In this document: in pieces, positions 8,425 through 17,020 of the stretch
Layout: each line of letters begins with the position of its first letter
Position numbering within the stretch: the first letter of the stretch is position 1
Origin: Marinobacter sediminicola
Lineage (GTDB): Bacteria; Pseudomonadota; Gammaproteobacteria; Pseudomonadales; Oleiphilaceae
Assembly: GCF_031157525.1 (NCBI RefSeq)
Contig: NZ_JAVIXR010000004.1
Coordinates: forward strand, 124,001-188,000
DNA length: 64,000 bases
Direction of reading: 5' to 3'
Notes under the pieces: model-generated
What the model was told of the DNA's origin: nothing
Databases searched by the model: none
The model's input: only the letters and a program-made list of their open reading frames with translations
Position numbers and translations under genes: made by a program

Positions 8425-9735
8425 GTGGGTGTCTGTCAGAGAAAAGTAGCGGTGCATGATCTGGAGGTTGGCATGTTTGTGTCTGACCTTGATCGGCCGT
8501 GGCACCAGACACCGTTTCCGATTCAGGGTTTTCATATCCGCTCCGAAGACGATATTCGTGCGCTTGTCTCCCATTGTAAATGGGTGTCCATCGACGTTGC
8601 GGAAACAGCTGGTTCCGTTGAACTGACACGAATTGTGCGGCCGTCTTTTGGAAAAAGAAGCCAACAAAAGAATGATGGGCGCGAACAGCTTCAGCTTCCG
8701 CCGCTTAGTATACGTGAGCCGGTAAAATATCAGGCAAGCACCACGCTGAAGCGTGAAATGAAAACCTCCAAGCATCTGCTTGAAGATGCCGGCACTGCCC
8801 TTGAGCGGCTTTACGCCGCTGTAAATACCCAGGAAACCCGCGACCTGCGCCCGATTGCAGCCGTGATCAATAAAATGGTGCGCAGTGTTATTCGCCAGCC
8901 AGACGCCTTGTTATGGCTGAGCCGTGTTCAGCAGCACGATAACCATGTGTACCGGCATGCCCTCAATACGTCCGTGTGGGCGCTTGTTTGTGGTCGTCAG
9001 CTTGGTTTGAATGAAGGCTTGCTGAGTCATCTTGGTTTGGGTTGCCTGTTGTCCCAGGTGGGTAAAGCTCAGCTGCCTCAAGACCTGCTCAGTCGGGAAG
9101 GCCAGTTGGGCCCGGAAGAATTTGCGCTGTACCGGAGTTATGTCGAAAAAGGTATGGCGATGCTAGAGGATAGCGGGCTTTCCCGTGCGGTTCTCAGCGT
9201 TGTGCAGGGCCACCGTGAGCGCCATAACGGTTCGGGCTTTCCGGAAGGGATTCGTGGTGACAGGATTCCATTGCTGGCCAAGATTGCCGGGATTGCTGAG
9301 TTCTTCGAATCGCTGATTGAGCCGAGGGAAGGTTTAGGCGAGCCGATGACGCCTGCAAGGGCAGTAGCGCTGCTTTATGACATGCGCAACATAGAATTTC
9401 AGGATGAGCTTGTTGAGGGGTTTATACGTGCCATAGGCATTTACCCAACAGGCAGCCTTGTGGAGCTGACGGATGGTCAGCGCGGTATTGTGGTGTCGCA
9501 TTCACCCGGGCGCCGTTTGTGGCCCAAGGTGATGGTGATGTCGGACAGCAACCGCTCGCCCCTGAAAGCCGCAAAGGTTGTTGATCTTGCGAAATACAAC
9601 CAGAGCCGTTCAGCAGCCCAGATATTGGCGATCAGAGAGTGCCTTGCCCACGGAACTGATGGCCTGAATCCGGCGGGTTACGATGTTACCGGTTCAGAAT
9701 CCCGTTGGAGTATGAGCCGGTTTATCAGTCGATAA
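8425..9735 (+). CDS. HD-GYP domain protein with degenerate HD motif
   Basis: Member of the DUF3391 plus HD-GYP family, normally c-di-GMP phosphodiesterases. The DUF3391 part covers about residues 5-60 (VAVHDLEVGMFVSDLDRPW) and the HD-GYP part about 150-330. The first histidine is present (RHALNTS, about 176). The metal-binding HD dyad, normally in LHDIGK, reads LLSQVGK here (about 207). The GYP signature reads HRERHNGSGFPEGIRGDRI (about 262). It is therefore probably not an active phosphodiesterase, or has altered metal use. I chose the GTG at 8425 because AAGGAG lies seven bases before it; a TTG 48 bases upstream lacks such a site. Fully cytoplasmic, no membrane segment. Confidence 0.85.
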   Translation: MGVCQRKVAVHDLEVGMFVSDLDRPWHQTPFPIQGFHIRSEDDIRALVSHCKWVSIDVAETAGSVELTRIVRPSFGKRSQQKNDGREQLQLPPLSIREPVKYQASTTLKREMKTSKHLLEDAGTALERLYAAVNTQETRDLRPIAAVINKMVRSVIRQPDALLWLSRVQQHDNHVYRHALNTSVWALVCGRQLGLNEGLLSHLGLGCLLSQVGKAQLPQDLLSREGQLGPEEFALYRSYVEKGMAMLEDSGLSRAVLSVVQGHRERHNGSGFPEGIRGDRIPLLAKIAGIAEFFESLIEPREGLGEPMTPARAVALLYDMRNIEFQDELVEGFIRAIGIYPTGSLVELTDGQRGIVVSHSPGRRLWPKVMVMSDSNRSPLKAAKVVDLAKYNQSRSAAQILAIRECLAHGTDGLNPAGYDVTGSESRWSMSRFISR

Positions 9736-9741
9736 CCGTTT

Positions 9742-10890
9742 TCAAGGTGTTATAACAACCCGCAGAGTCTTCCGCACCCACCTGTAAGTAGAATCGGGCA
9801 AGAAGCTGGTCACAATCTCGGACTCGCCACCGGCAGGTCCGCCTATAAAGTATTCCACATCGGCCGTTTGCCAACTAAAAGAATGCACACTCACATCTTG
9901 TGGTCGGGTTGTGATGGCTTCAATGTCTGCAAGCTCAGCACTGCCACCAATACGACGTATTTCAAACCGTTTTATGCCGGTGTCGCTAGCCGGGTGCTTG
10001 GCTACGTGATTTTCCAGATAAAAGCGGTTTCCAATGGTGGTCGAAATGCTATCCAGCTCCCGGGTTAGATAGAGCCTGGCATCTTCAGCATCAACATCCT
10101 CCATGGAGCGAACAGAGTCGAGAATGCGTTGTCTTTTGTTGCGCAGATCTTCCTTGTACTCAATGTTCGGGTCCCATAGATCTTCGTCTTCTGGCCGATC
10201 AGGGGCTTGGTCTATTTCGTCTTCAGTTGGGGGCGTCTGGCAAAGTTCATCATCTGGCGGGTAAAAACAGATGCTGGTCAGCAACTGGTTTGCTGGGGAG
10301 GGCGCCGCGCCTGTTGCATTAAACTCGGCTTCACTCACGCGGAAATCAATGGGGCCGGAAAGGCCAGGCAGGGCCGCGTTCATCTGCTGAAGTACGCGGT
10401 CGCGGATGTCGATGCCATTGCCTTCCCGCAAATTTTCGGACCAATTGAGCGACAACAGGAATCGGGTGAGGTTGGTCAAGGTTACGTCAGTAAGAAGCTG
10501 TTGTTCGGTAATCCTGTGAGTACTGAGGCCCTCAGCATCGACAGCGGGTGTTGTGAGTTGGCTGCGTATTTCCGGCAGAAACTCGAGCAGCGTGACCCAT
10601 TCCTGCGCAGGTACGTCTTCTGCCAGAAGCAGATCGCCAACTTTGAGGCGGAGTGTTTCACCTGGGTAATACTGAAAATGGCCCTTGATGCCGGTTTTAC
10701 CGGACTGGCTGCTGGTTTGATAACTTAGCCCGCTAACGCCCAATGCGTTTATTGTCCCCGTGCTCGTGCCACCACCGTTATTGTTGCTGTCACTGCTCAC
10801 GCACCCGGAGAGTAGTGGCGCGACAATCAACGCAGCAAGGAGCGCGCGGGGAGGAGTAAAGAGTGAGCGAGCAAGGTGAACGGCAGCCAT
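9742..10890 (-). CDS. Unrecognised lipoprotein with GLSYQT-type motif
   Basis: A 382-residue predicted lipoprotein: signal ALLAALIVAPLLSGC with lipobox LSGC near residue 30, then a Ser/Asn/Gly-rich linker. Just after the linker comes a motif (GLSYQTSSQSGKTGIKGHFQ) that recurs at the start of several large gammaproteobacterial lipoproteins, followed by a PGETLRLKVGDLLL strand. The rest is acidic and partly helical (TEDEIDQAPDRPEDEDLWD) with no enzyme motif that I recognise. Such proteins are often labelled organic-solvent transporter-related, without good support. It is convergent with the HD-GYP gene. Function unknown. Confidence 0.72.
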   Translation of the reverse strand: MAAVHLARSLFTPPRALLAALIVAPLLSGCVSSDSNNNGGGTSTGTINALGVSGLSYQTSSQSGKTGIKGHFQYYPGETLRLKVGDLLLAEDVPAQEWVTLLEFLPEIRSQLTTPAVDAEGLSTHRITEQQLLTDVTLTNLTRFLLSLNWSENLREGNGIDIRDRVLQQMNAALPGLSGPIDFRVSEAEFNATGAAPSPANQLLTSICFYPPDDELCQTPPTEDEIDQAPDRPEDEDLWDPNIEYKEDLRNKRQRILDSVRSMEDVDAEDARLYLTRELDSISTTIGNRFYLENHVAKHPASDTGIKRFEIRRIGGSAELADIEAITTRPQDVSVHSFSWQTADVEYFIGGPAGGESEIVTSFLPDSTYRWVRKTLRVVITP

Positions 10891-11123
10891 GGTTCGTTGT
10901 ACATTCCCTGAGGTTGGGCCGTGCCAACTGTGCAGTCGTGGACGGCCTTCTGTAAATTGTTGTAACCGGCATTATAGGGAGCCCAATCAGGGTATATCGG
11001 GATACCTGTCGCAGTTTGCATATTTCGCGGAGCCTGAGTGGGTGCGCATTGGCCTTGAAAAAATGGGATAAGCCTCAATAAATGAGTGTTCCCTGAACAC
11101 TGCCTATTTAATCGGAACCTTTT

Positions 11124-12074
11124 ATGACCAATGCTCTGGAAATCGAGGGGCTAACCAAAACCTACGGTAGTGGGTTTGAAGCACTCAAGGGAATTGACCT
11201 GAAGGTAACGGAGGGCGATTTCTTTGCATTGCTGGGCCCTAACGGTGCCGGCAAATCGACCACGCTGGGTATTGTGTGCTCCCTGGTGACCAAAAGTGCG
11301 GGTAAGGTAAGCGTATTTGGTTACGACATTGATACCCATCTTTCAGAGGCAAAGCTCCATCTTGGGGTGGTGCCGCAGGAGTTCAATTTCAACCAGTTTG
11401 AGAAGGTGTTTGATATTGTCACCATTCAAGCGGGCTATTACGGAATTCCATTAAAGAAAGCGGCGGTTTCCGCTGAAAAATACCTGAAAAAGCTCGGTCT
11501 GTGGGACAAGCGGAACACACCAGCACGCATGCTGTCTGGTGGTATGAAGCGCAGGCTGATGATTGCCCGTGCCCTTGTGCACGAACCGAAACTGCTGATT
11601 CTTGATGAGCCCACCGCGGGTGTGGATATTGAATTGCGGCGTTCCATGTGGTCATTTCTTGAGGAAATGAACCGGCAGGGCACCACCATCATCCTTACGA
11701 CTCATTACCTCGAAGAGGCGGAGGCCCTGTGCCGGAATATCGCCATTATTGATCATGGGCGTATCGTCCGGAATACCAGTAAGCGGGAACTGCTGCAGCA
11801 GCTCAGCCTGGAAACCTTTCTGCTTGATACCGAGAAGCCGTTGAGTAAAACGCCAGAGTTGGAAGGTTTTACCTGCCGGTTAGACGATGAGGGTGTTCTG
11901 GAAGTGGATGTGCACAAAGGGCAAGCATTGAACGATGTATTTGCGCAGTTGGAACAGCAAGGTATAAAAGTTATCAGCATGCGGACCAAAGCAAACAGGC
12001 TGGAAGAGTTGTTTATCCGAATGGTGGAATCCAGTGCCCCTGAGGGCGAAGCCATCACGGAGGGCAGGGCATGA
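11124..12074 (+). CDS. yadG: ABC-2 type exporter ATP-binding protein YadG
   Basis: ATPase subunit of the YadGH ABC-2 exporter (316 residues). Walker A is GPNGAGKST near residue 38, the signature is LSGGMKRRL near 140, and Walker B is LLILDEPTAGVD near 158, followed by a switch histidine in LTTHYLEEAE. The C-terminal part after about residue 225 is an accessory region of DrrA-type ATPases. The stop overlaps the yadH start by four bases (ATGA), showing translational coupling. The exported substrate is unknown even in E. coli. Confidence 0.93.
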   Translation: MTNALEIEGLTKTYGSGFEALKGIDLKVTEGDFFALLGPNGAGKSTTLGIVCSLVTKSAGKVSVFGYDIDTHLSEAKLHLGVVPQEFNFNQFEKVFDIVTIQAGYYGIPLKKAAVSAEKYLKKLGLWDKRNTPARMLSGGMKRRLMIARALVHEPKLLILDEPTAGVDIELRRSMWSFLEEMNRQGTTIILTTHYLEEAEALCRNIAIIDHGRIVRNTSKRELLQQLSLETFLLDTEKPLSKTPELEGFTCRLDDEGVLEVDVHKGQALNDVFAQLEQQGIKVISMRTKANRLEELFIRMVESSAPEGEAITEGRA

Positions 12075-12844
12075 ACGCTCAGGCACTGTTTACTGCGTAC
12101 AGCACTATTGTACTGCGGGAAATTCGCCGGTTTACCCGCATCTGGCCCCAGACTCTGCTGCCACCTGCTGTCACCATGACGCTCTACTTTATTATATTTG
12201 GCAACCTGATCGGCTCCAGAATTGGTGAGATGGGCGGTTTCGACTATATGTCGTTTATCGTGCCGGGGCTTATCATGATGGCGGTTATTACCAGCTCCTA
12301 CGCCAACGTAGTGTCGTCGTTTTTCTCCATGAAGTTTCAGCGCAGCGTTGAAGAGCTGCTTGTTTCACCAGTGCCGAACTGGATCATATTGGCCGGTTAT
12401 GTAACGGGAGGAATGGCGCGCGGGCTAGGAATTGGCGTGATTGTGACTCTTTTGTCGCTGGCGTTTACCCAGCTGAAAATACACAGCCTTCCCATGGTTG
12501 TGGTAACGGTATTTCTGACATCTGCATTGTTCGCGGTGGGCGGTTTTATTAACGCGCTTTTGGCTACCAAGTTTGATGATGTCTCCATCGTGCCGACCTT
12601 TGTTCTAACGCCGCTGACCTACCTCGGCGGGGTGTTTTACAGCATCGATCTACTGCCGGATTTCTGGCAGGGCGTGTCGATGGCGAACCCGATCCTGTAC
12701 ATGGTTAACGGCTTCCGGTTTGGCATACTCGGCGTTTCTGATGTAAACCCGTTTGTGTCCCTTGGAATGATACTGGTGTTCATCGTTGTGCTTTCCTTTA
12801 TTGCGCTCAAATTACTGGCGCGGGGCAAGGGCATCAGGCATTGA
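12071..12844 (+). CDS. yadH: ABC-2 type exporter permease YadH
   Basis: Inner-membrane permease of the YadGH exporter (257 residues, about six helices). It closely resembles E. coli YadH: FTRIWPQTLLPPAVTMTLYF at the N-terminus, FQRSVEELLVSPVP in the cytoplasmic loop and FVLTPLTYLGGVFYSIDLLP near the C-terminal helices. It starts within the yadG stop. No other subunit is encoded alongside. Confidence 0.93.
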   Translation: MNAQALFTAYSTIVLREIRRFTRIWPQTLLPPAVTMTLYFIIFGNLIGSRIGEMGGFDYMSFIVPGLIMMAVITSSYANVVSSFFSMKFQRSVEELLVSPVPNWIILAGYVTGGMARGLGIGVIVTLLSLAFTQLKIHSLPMVVVTVFLTSALFAVGGFINALLATKFDDVSIVPTFVLTPLTYLGGVFYSIDLLPDFWQGVSMANPILYMVNGFRFGILGVSDVNPFVSLGMILVFIVVLSFIALKLLARGKGIRH

Positions 12845-12887
12845 TGCCTTCACCAGATACTGACAACTGTTATTTTTAGGACGTTTT

Positions 12888-13706
12888 ATGGCTCTTGATA
12901 ATGCGCCGCTTGGCAAAACCAGTGACTACCCGGATCGGTACGATCCAGCTCTGCTTTTCCCGGTAGCGCGGGATGAAAATCGCCGTCGAATCGGCCTCGA
13001 GGATGGGCGCTGGCCCTGGTTTGGTGGTGATCTGTGGCAGGCTTGGGAAATATCCTGGCTGCGGCCCTATGGCATTCCCCGGGTTGCCTGGGCAGAAATC
13101 CGGTTTCCGGCTGCGTCTCCGTCCCTGGTTGAATCCAAGTCACTCAAGCTCTATTTGAACTCCCTGAATCAAACCGTGTTCTCATCCGATGAACAGGTTG
13201 AGGAGACCGTTACTGCGGATCTCTCCAGTGTGTGTGGAGCTGCAGTGAATGTTCGCCTTTTGAGTGTTGATGAGTCTGACACGGCTACCGGGCGCCCGTC
13301 GGGATACGAATTGATTGATAACGAAACGGTTGAGGATGTGGTGTATGACTATGCGCCGGAATCACTTGCCGCATCCGGGCCTGTGGTTTCAGAGAAGCTG
13401 TGTTCACACTTGTTGAAGAGTAACTGCCCCGTAACCGGCCAGCCCGACTGGGGTACGGTGCTGATCAGTTATACCGGCTCTGCCATTGATCGCGCTGGGT
13501 TGTTGCGTTACATCGTGAGTTTTCGGCAAAAACAGGATTTCCACGAGCATTGTGTGGAAACCTTGTTTACGGATTTGTTGAGTCGTTGCAAGCCTGAGAG
13601 CCTGACGGTCTGCGCCCGTTATACCCGCCGGGGTGGCTTGGATATCAACCCTTGGCGCAGCACGGAGCCAGAAGAACAGGTTGGCCCAAGGTTGATTCGT
13701 CAGTAA
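12888..13706 (+). CDS. queF: NADPH-dependent 7-cyano-7-deazaguanine reductase QueF
   Basis: Reduces preQ0 to preQ1 in queuosine biosynthesis. At 272 residues it is the long, two-domain QueF form found in E. coli. The substrate/NADPH motif ESKSLKLYLNSLNQT lies near residue 82; the catalytic cysteine is in SNCPVTGQPDWG (Cys near 180, Asp near 187); FHEHCVE follows near 220. An AGGA motif precedes the ATG. Together with queA and tgt at 30-32 kb, the window encodes the preQ0-to-epoxyqueuosine steps except the last. It ends one base before the opposing cyclase gene. Confidence 0.96.
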   Translation: MALDNAPLGKTSDYPDRYDPALLFPVARDENRRRIGLEDGRWPWFGGDLWQAWEISWLRPYGIPRVAWAEIRFPAASPSLVESKSLKLYLNSLNQTVFSSDEQVEETVTADLSSVCGAAVNVRLLSVDESDTATGRPSGYELIDNETVEDVVYDYAPESLAASGPVVSEKLCSHLLKSNCPVTGQPDWGTVLISYTGSAIDRAGLLRYIVSFRQKQDFHEHCVETLFTDLLSRCKPESLTVCARYTRRGGLDINPWRSTEPEEQVGPRLIRQ

Positions 13707-15152
13707 TCAGTCCCGGGCGCTGTCTTCTTCATGCCGCAGACGCTCTGCGGCATCTTCCAAGGCACTGAGGATACTCTGCCGCTCTTTGCCGGTGATCTTC
13801 TCGGAATCCAGGTACATGGCAAAACCGCTGTGTTCATGTTCCATAAAGCTGCGGTTTGGCCCCATGTCCCTGCGGAAATCTACCACTTCATAGATGGGTA
13901 CGGGGCGGCCGAAGCCTTTCACCGTGATTTCGCCCTTGTCTCGGCACATGATCCGATCTTTGATCAGTGAGAAGGTCTCGTAGGAAACGAGAATTTCCCC
14001 CGGCTCTGCGAGAGATTCCAACCGGCTGGCAAGGTTAACTTCCTTGCCAATAATGGTGTAGTCCATGCGGTTTTCAGCGCCAAAGTTGCCTACGGTTGTG
14101 TAGCCGGTGCTGATGCCCATGCGAATTTCGAGGGGGGATTTAATGCCCTGGCTGCGCCACTTCTGCCGCATGATCTTCATGTGTTTGCGCATATCAATAG
14201 CCATGGATACGCAGGCAAAGGCGTCTTCCCGCTGGCCACGGCTGGTGGGGTCACCAAAGAAAATCATGATGGAGTCGCCCACGAATTTGTCGATGGTGCC
14301 GCCATACCTGAGGGCCACTTCAGACATGCCGTTGAAGTAGTGGTTGAGCAATTCAGTAAGCGCTTCTGGCTCCATTTCTTCCGACAGTTCGGTAAAGCCT
14401 TTTATGTCGGAGAAAAATACGGCGAGCTTTTTACGCTGGGTTTCAAGGCGAACATCTCTTTCCCCGGTAAAAATGGATTGCCATACCTGGGGTGAGAGGT
14501 ATTTGGACAACTTGTGGGAGAGTGCTATGGACTGCTCGCGCTGGTTTTGAATCTGGGTTTTTGCCAGCATGAGCGCCCGCGCCTGTTGATGCGAGTAAAA
14601 CGCAGTCACACAGATGTAGAAGCCAGCCGCTAGTATGGAGAACAGGCTTGTAAATAAAGGTGACTGGAACGAATCTGCGGGCCCCACCAAGGCCAAAAAA
14701 GCCAAAGCGGAGATGAGCATATACACGCAGCCGATGAGCCACTGTCGAATCCCGCCAATGATCAGCGCGCTGAACATCACCATAAGCCCGGCACAAGCGG
14801 ATGGAATGGCAATCAGCCCGATGCATCCCATGAAACTGCCGCCGATCACGGAGTCGACCATCAGCATTTTTTGTCGAATGCGGGAGGAGTTTTTCAAAAA
14901 CGTACGACGGCTTAACAGGTGCGCAATGTGGGGCCACATCAAGGCGCCGGCAACCAGCCACAAATGCCATGTTTGGAACACTTCCTCCCAAACGCCCACA
15001 GTAATAATGATGGCTGTGGCCGTATACGCCAGCACTCGCCCGCTGTAGTCGGGCATCGGGGGAATCACTACCGGTCTGTTCTGAGCATCGGATGCCAGAG
15101 ATTTCCCCAAGCTATTGCTGGCATTGCGCAGATCTGCCGGAGCACTCATCAT
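13707..15152 (-). CDS. Membrane-bound class III adenylate/guanylate cyclase (CyaB-like)
   Basis: A 481-residue nucleotide cyclase. The N-terminal half (about residues 40-205) has five to six membrane helices and resembles the MASE2 sensor of Pseudomonas aeruginosa CyaB. A short coiled linker leads to the class III catalytic domain. Both metal aspartates are present, in FFSDIKGF (about 245) and GDSIMIFFGD (about 295). The adenine-selecting lysine is in IDKF, the partner threonine in MDYTIIG, and the transition-state Asn/Arg in KEVNLASRLE (about 370). It should therefore be active and make cAMP. It probably feeds a Vfr/Crp-type regulator encoded elsewhere. It is convergent with queF. Confidence 0.88.
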   Translation of the reverse strand: MMSAPADLRNASNSLGKSLASDAQNRPVVIPPMPDYSGRVLAYTATAIIITVGVWEEVFQTWHLWLVAGALMWPHIAHLLSRRTFLKNSSRIRQKMLMVDSVIGGSFMGCIGLIAIPSACAGLMVMFSALIIGGIRQWLIGCVYMLISALAFLALVGPADSFQSPLFTSLFSILAAGFYICVTAFYSHQQARALMLAKTQIQNQREQSIALSHKLSKYLSPQVWQSIFTGERDVRLETQRKKLAVFFSDIKGFTELSEEMEPEALTELLNHYFNGMSEVALRYGGTIDKFVGDSIMIFFGDPTSRGQREDAFACVSMAIDMRKHMKIMRQKWRSQGIKSPLEIRMGISTGYTTVGNFGAENRMDYTIIGKEVNLASRLESLAEPGEILVSYETFSLIKDRIMCRDKGEITVKGFGRPVPIYEVVDFRRDMGPNRSFMEHEHSGFAMYLDSEKITGKERQSILSALEDAAERLRHEEDSARD

Positions 15153-15330
15153 GTATGCTGATCACTCATGGTGCTGGAACCATTCAAATTTATTTGTAGT
15201 TTGTAAGGCACGTTTGAGAGTAAAGATTGGAAGTACGACTAAAGGTTAGCAGTATTACGTATAACCCACAATTCGCTGGCACGGTTTGAATGCTAACGGG
15301 CCAGTGTTCTGTTATTGGAAAATTATCGAT

Positions 15331-15894
15331 ATGAGTTCAGTCACTGACTTTTTGCTCAATAGGGCATCTGAGCCACGGCTGGAAGCGCCAGCTCCTGATG
15401 CCGCAATACTTGACCGGGCCTTTACTTGTGCAGCCCGGGCACCAGACCATGCATTGCTACGCCCATGGCGTTATCTGGTGATTGAGGGTGAGGGTCTGGA
15501 TGCCCTGGGTGAGGTGCTTGCGGTGGGCTACTCCGATTTAAGGGGTAAGACCGACGAAAAAAAGCTCGACATCATACGCAATAAGGCGCGTCGATCCCCC
15601 ATGATTATTGTTGGAATTGCGTCTCCTAAGCCCCATCCAAAAGTTCCTGAGGTTGAACAAATACTCTCAGCCGGCGCCAGCATGAGCTATCTTGGACTTG
15701 CCCTTCAGGATGCCGGCTATGGGGTTATGTGGCGCACCGGTGAACTGGTCTACAATCGCCTGGTTCTGGAAGGGCTGGGCCTTGAACAGGGAGAATCTAT
15801 AATCGGTTTTCTCTATACAGGTACCGTGTCGTCGAACAAGCCTGCAGTCCCAAGGCCTGAGCTGTCGGAATTTGTTGCCCGTTGGCCAGCGTAA
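15331..15894 (+). CDS. YdjA-like nitroreductase family protein
   Basis: A 187-residue FMN-dependent nitroreductase-family oxidoreductase, close in length and pattern to E. coli YdjA (183). Motifs: RASEPRLEAPAPD near the start with an RxS-like FMN contact, CAARAPDHALLRPWRY near residue 30-45, and SAGASMSYLGLALQDAGYGVMW near 115-135, the dimer/FMN region. The frame is open further upstream to a TTG at 15286, but the ATG at 15331 matches the family N-terminus. The physiological substrate is unknown. Confidence 0.88.
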   Translation: MSSVTDFLLNRASEPRLEAPAPDAAILDRAFTCAARAPDHALLRPWRYLVIEGEGLDALGEVLAVGYSDLRGKTDEKKLDIIRNKARRSPMIIVGIASPKPHPKVPEVEQILSAGASMSYLGLALQDAGYGVMWRTGELVYNRLVLEGLGLEQGESIIGFLYTGTVSSNKPAVPRPELSEFVARWPA

Positions 15895-15902
15895 CAACAG
15901 GT

Positions 15903-15935
15903 CTGCTTCCCCTGCCGATTCAGCGGGGGAAGCAG
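15903..15935 (+). terminator. Putative hairpin terminator after the nitroreductase gene
   Basis: CTGCTTCCCC (15903-15912) and GGGGAAGCAG (15926-15935) form a perfect 10-bp stem nine bases after the stop codon. A clear T run is lacking, so it may act as a processing or partial termination site before the flagellar operon. Confidence 0.45.
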
Positions 15936-16037
15936 CTTGCCGCTTTCATCAGGCTTTGCCGCTTCTTTATCTGCATTATTATTCCCCGCACCTCTGTAAT
16001 CCCCTAAGACACCCGAATTCAGCGTACTTCCAAAATC

Positions 16038-16052
16038 TGGCATCAGCATTGC
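16038..16052 (+). promoter_or_regulatory. Sigma-54 promoter of the flgB operon
   Basis: TGGCATCAGCATTGC carries the -24 GG (16039-16040) and -12 GC (16051-16052) exactly ten bases apart, with good agreement to TGGCAC-N5-TTGC. It lies 68 bases before flgB. RpoN/FleQ control of flgB operons is established in polar-flagellate pseudomonads, so this is a well-supported prediction. Confidence 0.8.
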
Positions 16053-16119
16053 TTTAGTTCTGCCATAGAACGAAACCGGCAAAGCCAAATATTGCTGGTG
16101 ACAGTATTTCGGAGGTTGT

Positions 16120-16518
16120 ATGGCAATCACTTTTGATAGAGCTCTTGGCATTCACCAGCATGCGCTGCACGCCAGGGTTCAGCGTGCGGAAATTCTGGCG
16201 AACAATCTTGCCAACGCCGATACGCCGGGTTTTAAAGCCCGTGACGTGGACTTTCAGGCCATGATGCAGAAAGCCCAGGACAGCATGAGCGGTATCAGCA
16301 TGGAGAAAACCCACGCAGGCCATATGGATACCTCTGCCGGTGGCGGCGATTCAGATTTGCTGTATCGGGAGCCAGACCAGCCTTCGGTAGATGGCAATAC
16401 GGTGGATGCCCAGGCAGAGCAGACCCGGTTCATGCGCAATGCGATGGATTACCAGGCGAGCTTCCAGTTTTTGAACAGTAAATTTACCGGCCTGACCAAA
16501 GCCCTGAAAGGCGAGTAA
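16120..16518 (+). CDS. flgB: Flagellar proximal rod protein FlgB
   Basis: Structural protein of the proximal rod (132 residues), exported by the flagellar type III apparatus and placed between the MS ring and the rest of the rod. The N-terminal coiled region holds the rod/hook signature LANNLANADTPGFKARDVDF near residue 27-45, and the C-terminus has the paired helix DYQASFQFLNSKF. CGGAGG precedes the ATG. It is the first gene of a run that keeps the standard flg order through flgL. flgA and flgM are not in this window. Confidence 0.97.
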   Translation: MAITFDRALGIHQHALHARVQRAEILANNLANADTPGFKARDVDFQAMMQKAQDSMSGISMEKTHAGHMDTSAGGGDSDLLYREPDQPSVDGNTVDAQAEQTRFMRNAMDYQASFQFLNSKFTGLTKALKGE

Positions 16519-16552
16519 TCCGCGGTTCCACGATTTGTGAAGGAGAATCACC

Positions 16553-17002
16553 ATGTCCCTGGGCAACATATTTGATATCGCCGGCTCCGGCATGACAGCG
16601 CAATCGTTGAGGTTGAATACCACCGCCTCAAACATCGCGAACGCCGAGACAGCGAGTTCCAGCACCGACACGACCTATCGTGCGCGCAAGCCGGTTTTCT
16701 CTGCTATCCAGCAGTCCATGATGAATCCGGGCCAGCAGGGATTTGGGGCTCAGGCAGGAGAGGGTGCTGGTGCAGGCGTTCGTGTTGAGGGCATTGTTGA
16801 GAGCGATGCCGAGCTGCAGATGCGTTACGAGCCACATCACCCGGCCGCTAATGAAGATGGCTATGTGTACTACCCCAACGTGAACGTGGTGGAAGAAATG
16901 GCAGACATGATGTCTTCCTCAAGAAGCTTTCAAATGAACGTGGATATTATGAACACGGCAAAATCCATGATGCAGCGCATCCTGACACTTGGTCAGCAGT
17001 AA
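16553..17002 (+). CDS. flgC: Flagellar proximal rod protein FlgC
   Basis: Proximal rod component (149 residues). The N-terminal signature SLRLNTTASNIANAETASSS near residue 20-40 is typical, as is the C-terminal VNVVEEMADMMSSSRSFQMN. A strong AAGGAG site lies eight bases before the ATG. It is 34 bases after flgB and presumably co-transcribed with it from the sigma-54 promoter. Confidence 0.97.
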   Translation: MSLGNIFDIAGSGMTAQSLRLNTTASNIANAETASSSTDTTYRARKPVFSAIQQSMMNPGQQGFGAQAGEGAGAGVRVEGIVESDAELQMRYEPHHPAANEDGYVYYPNVNVVEEMADMMSSSRSFQMNVDIMNTAKSMMQRILTLGQQ

Positions 17003-17020
17003 CGGGGCGGGGATTCAATC

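Noticed and set aside
15286-15330. TTG start extending the nitroreductase by 15 residues
   Set aside because: No ribosome-binding site, and the extra residues do not belong to the YdjA-type N-terminus.
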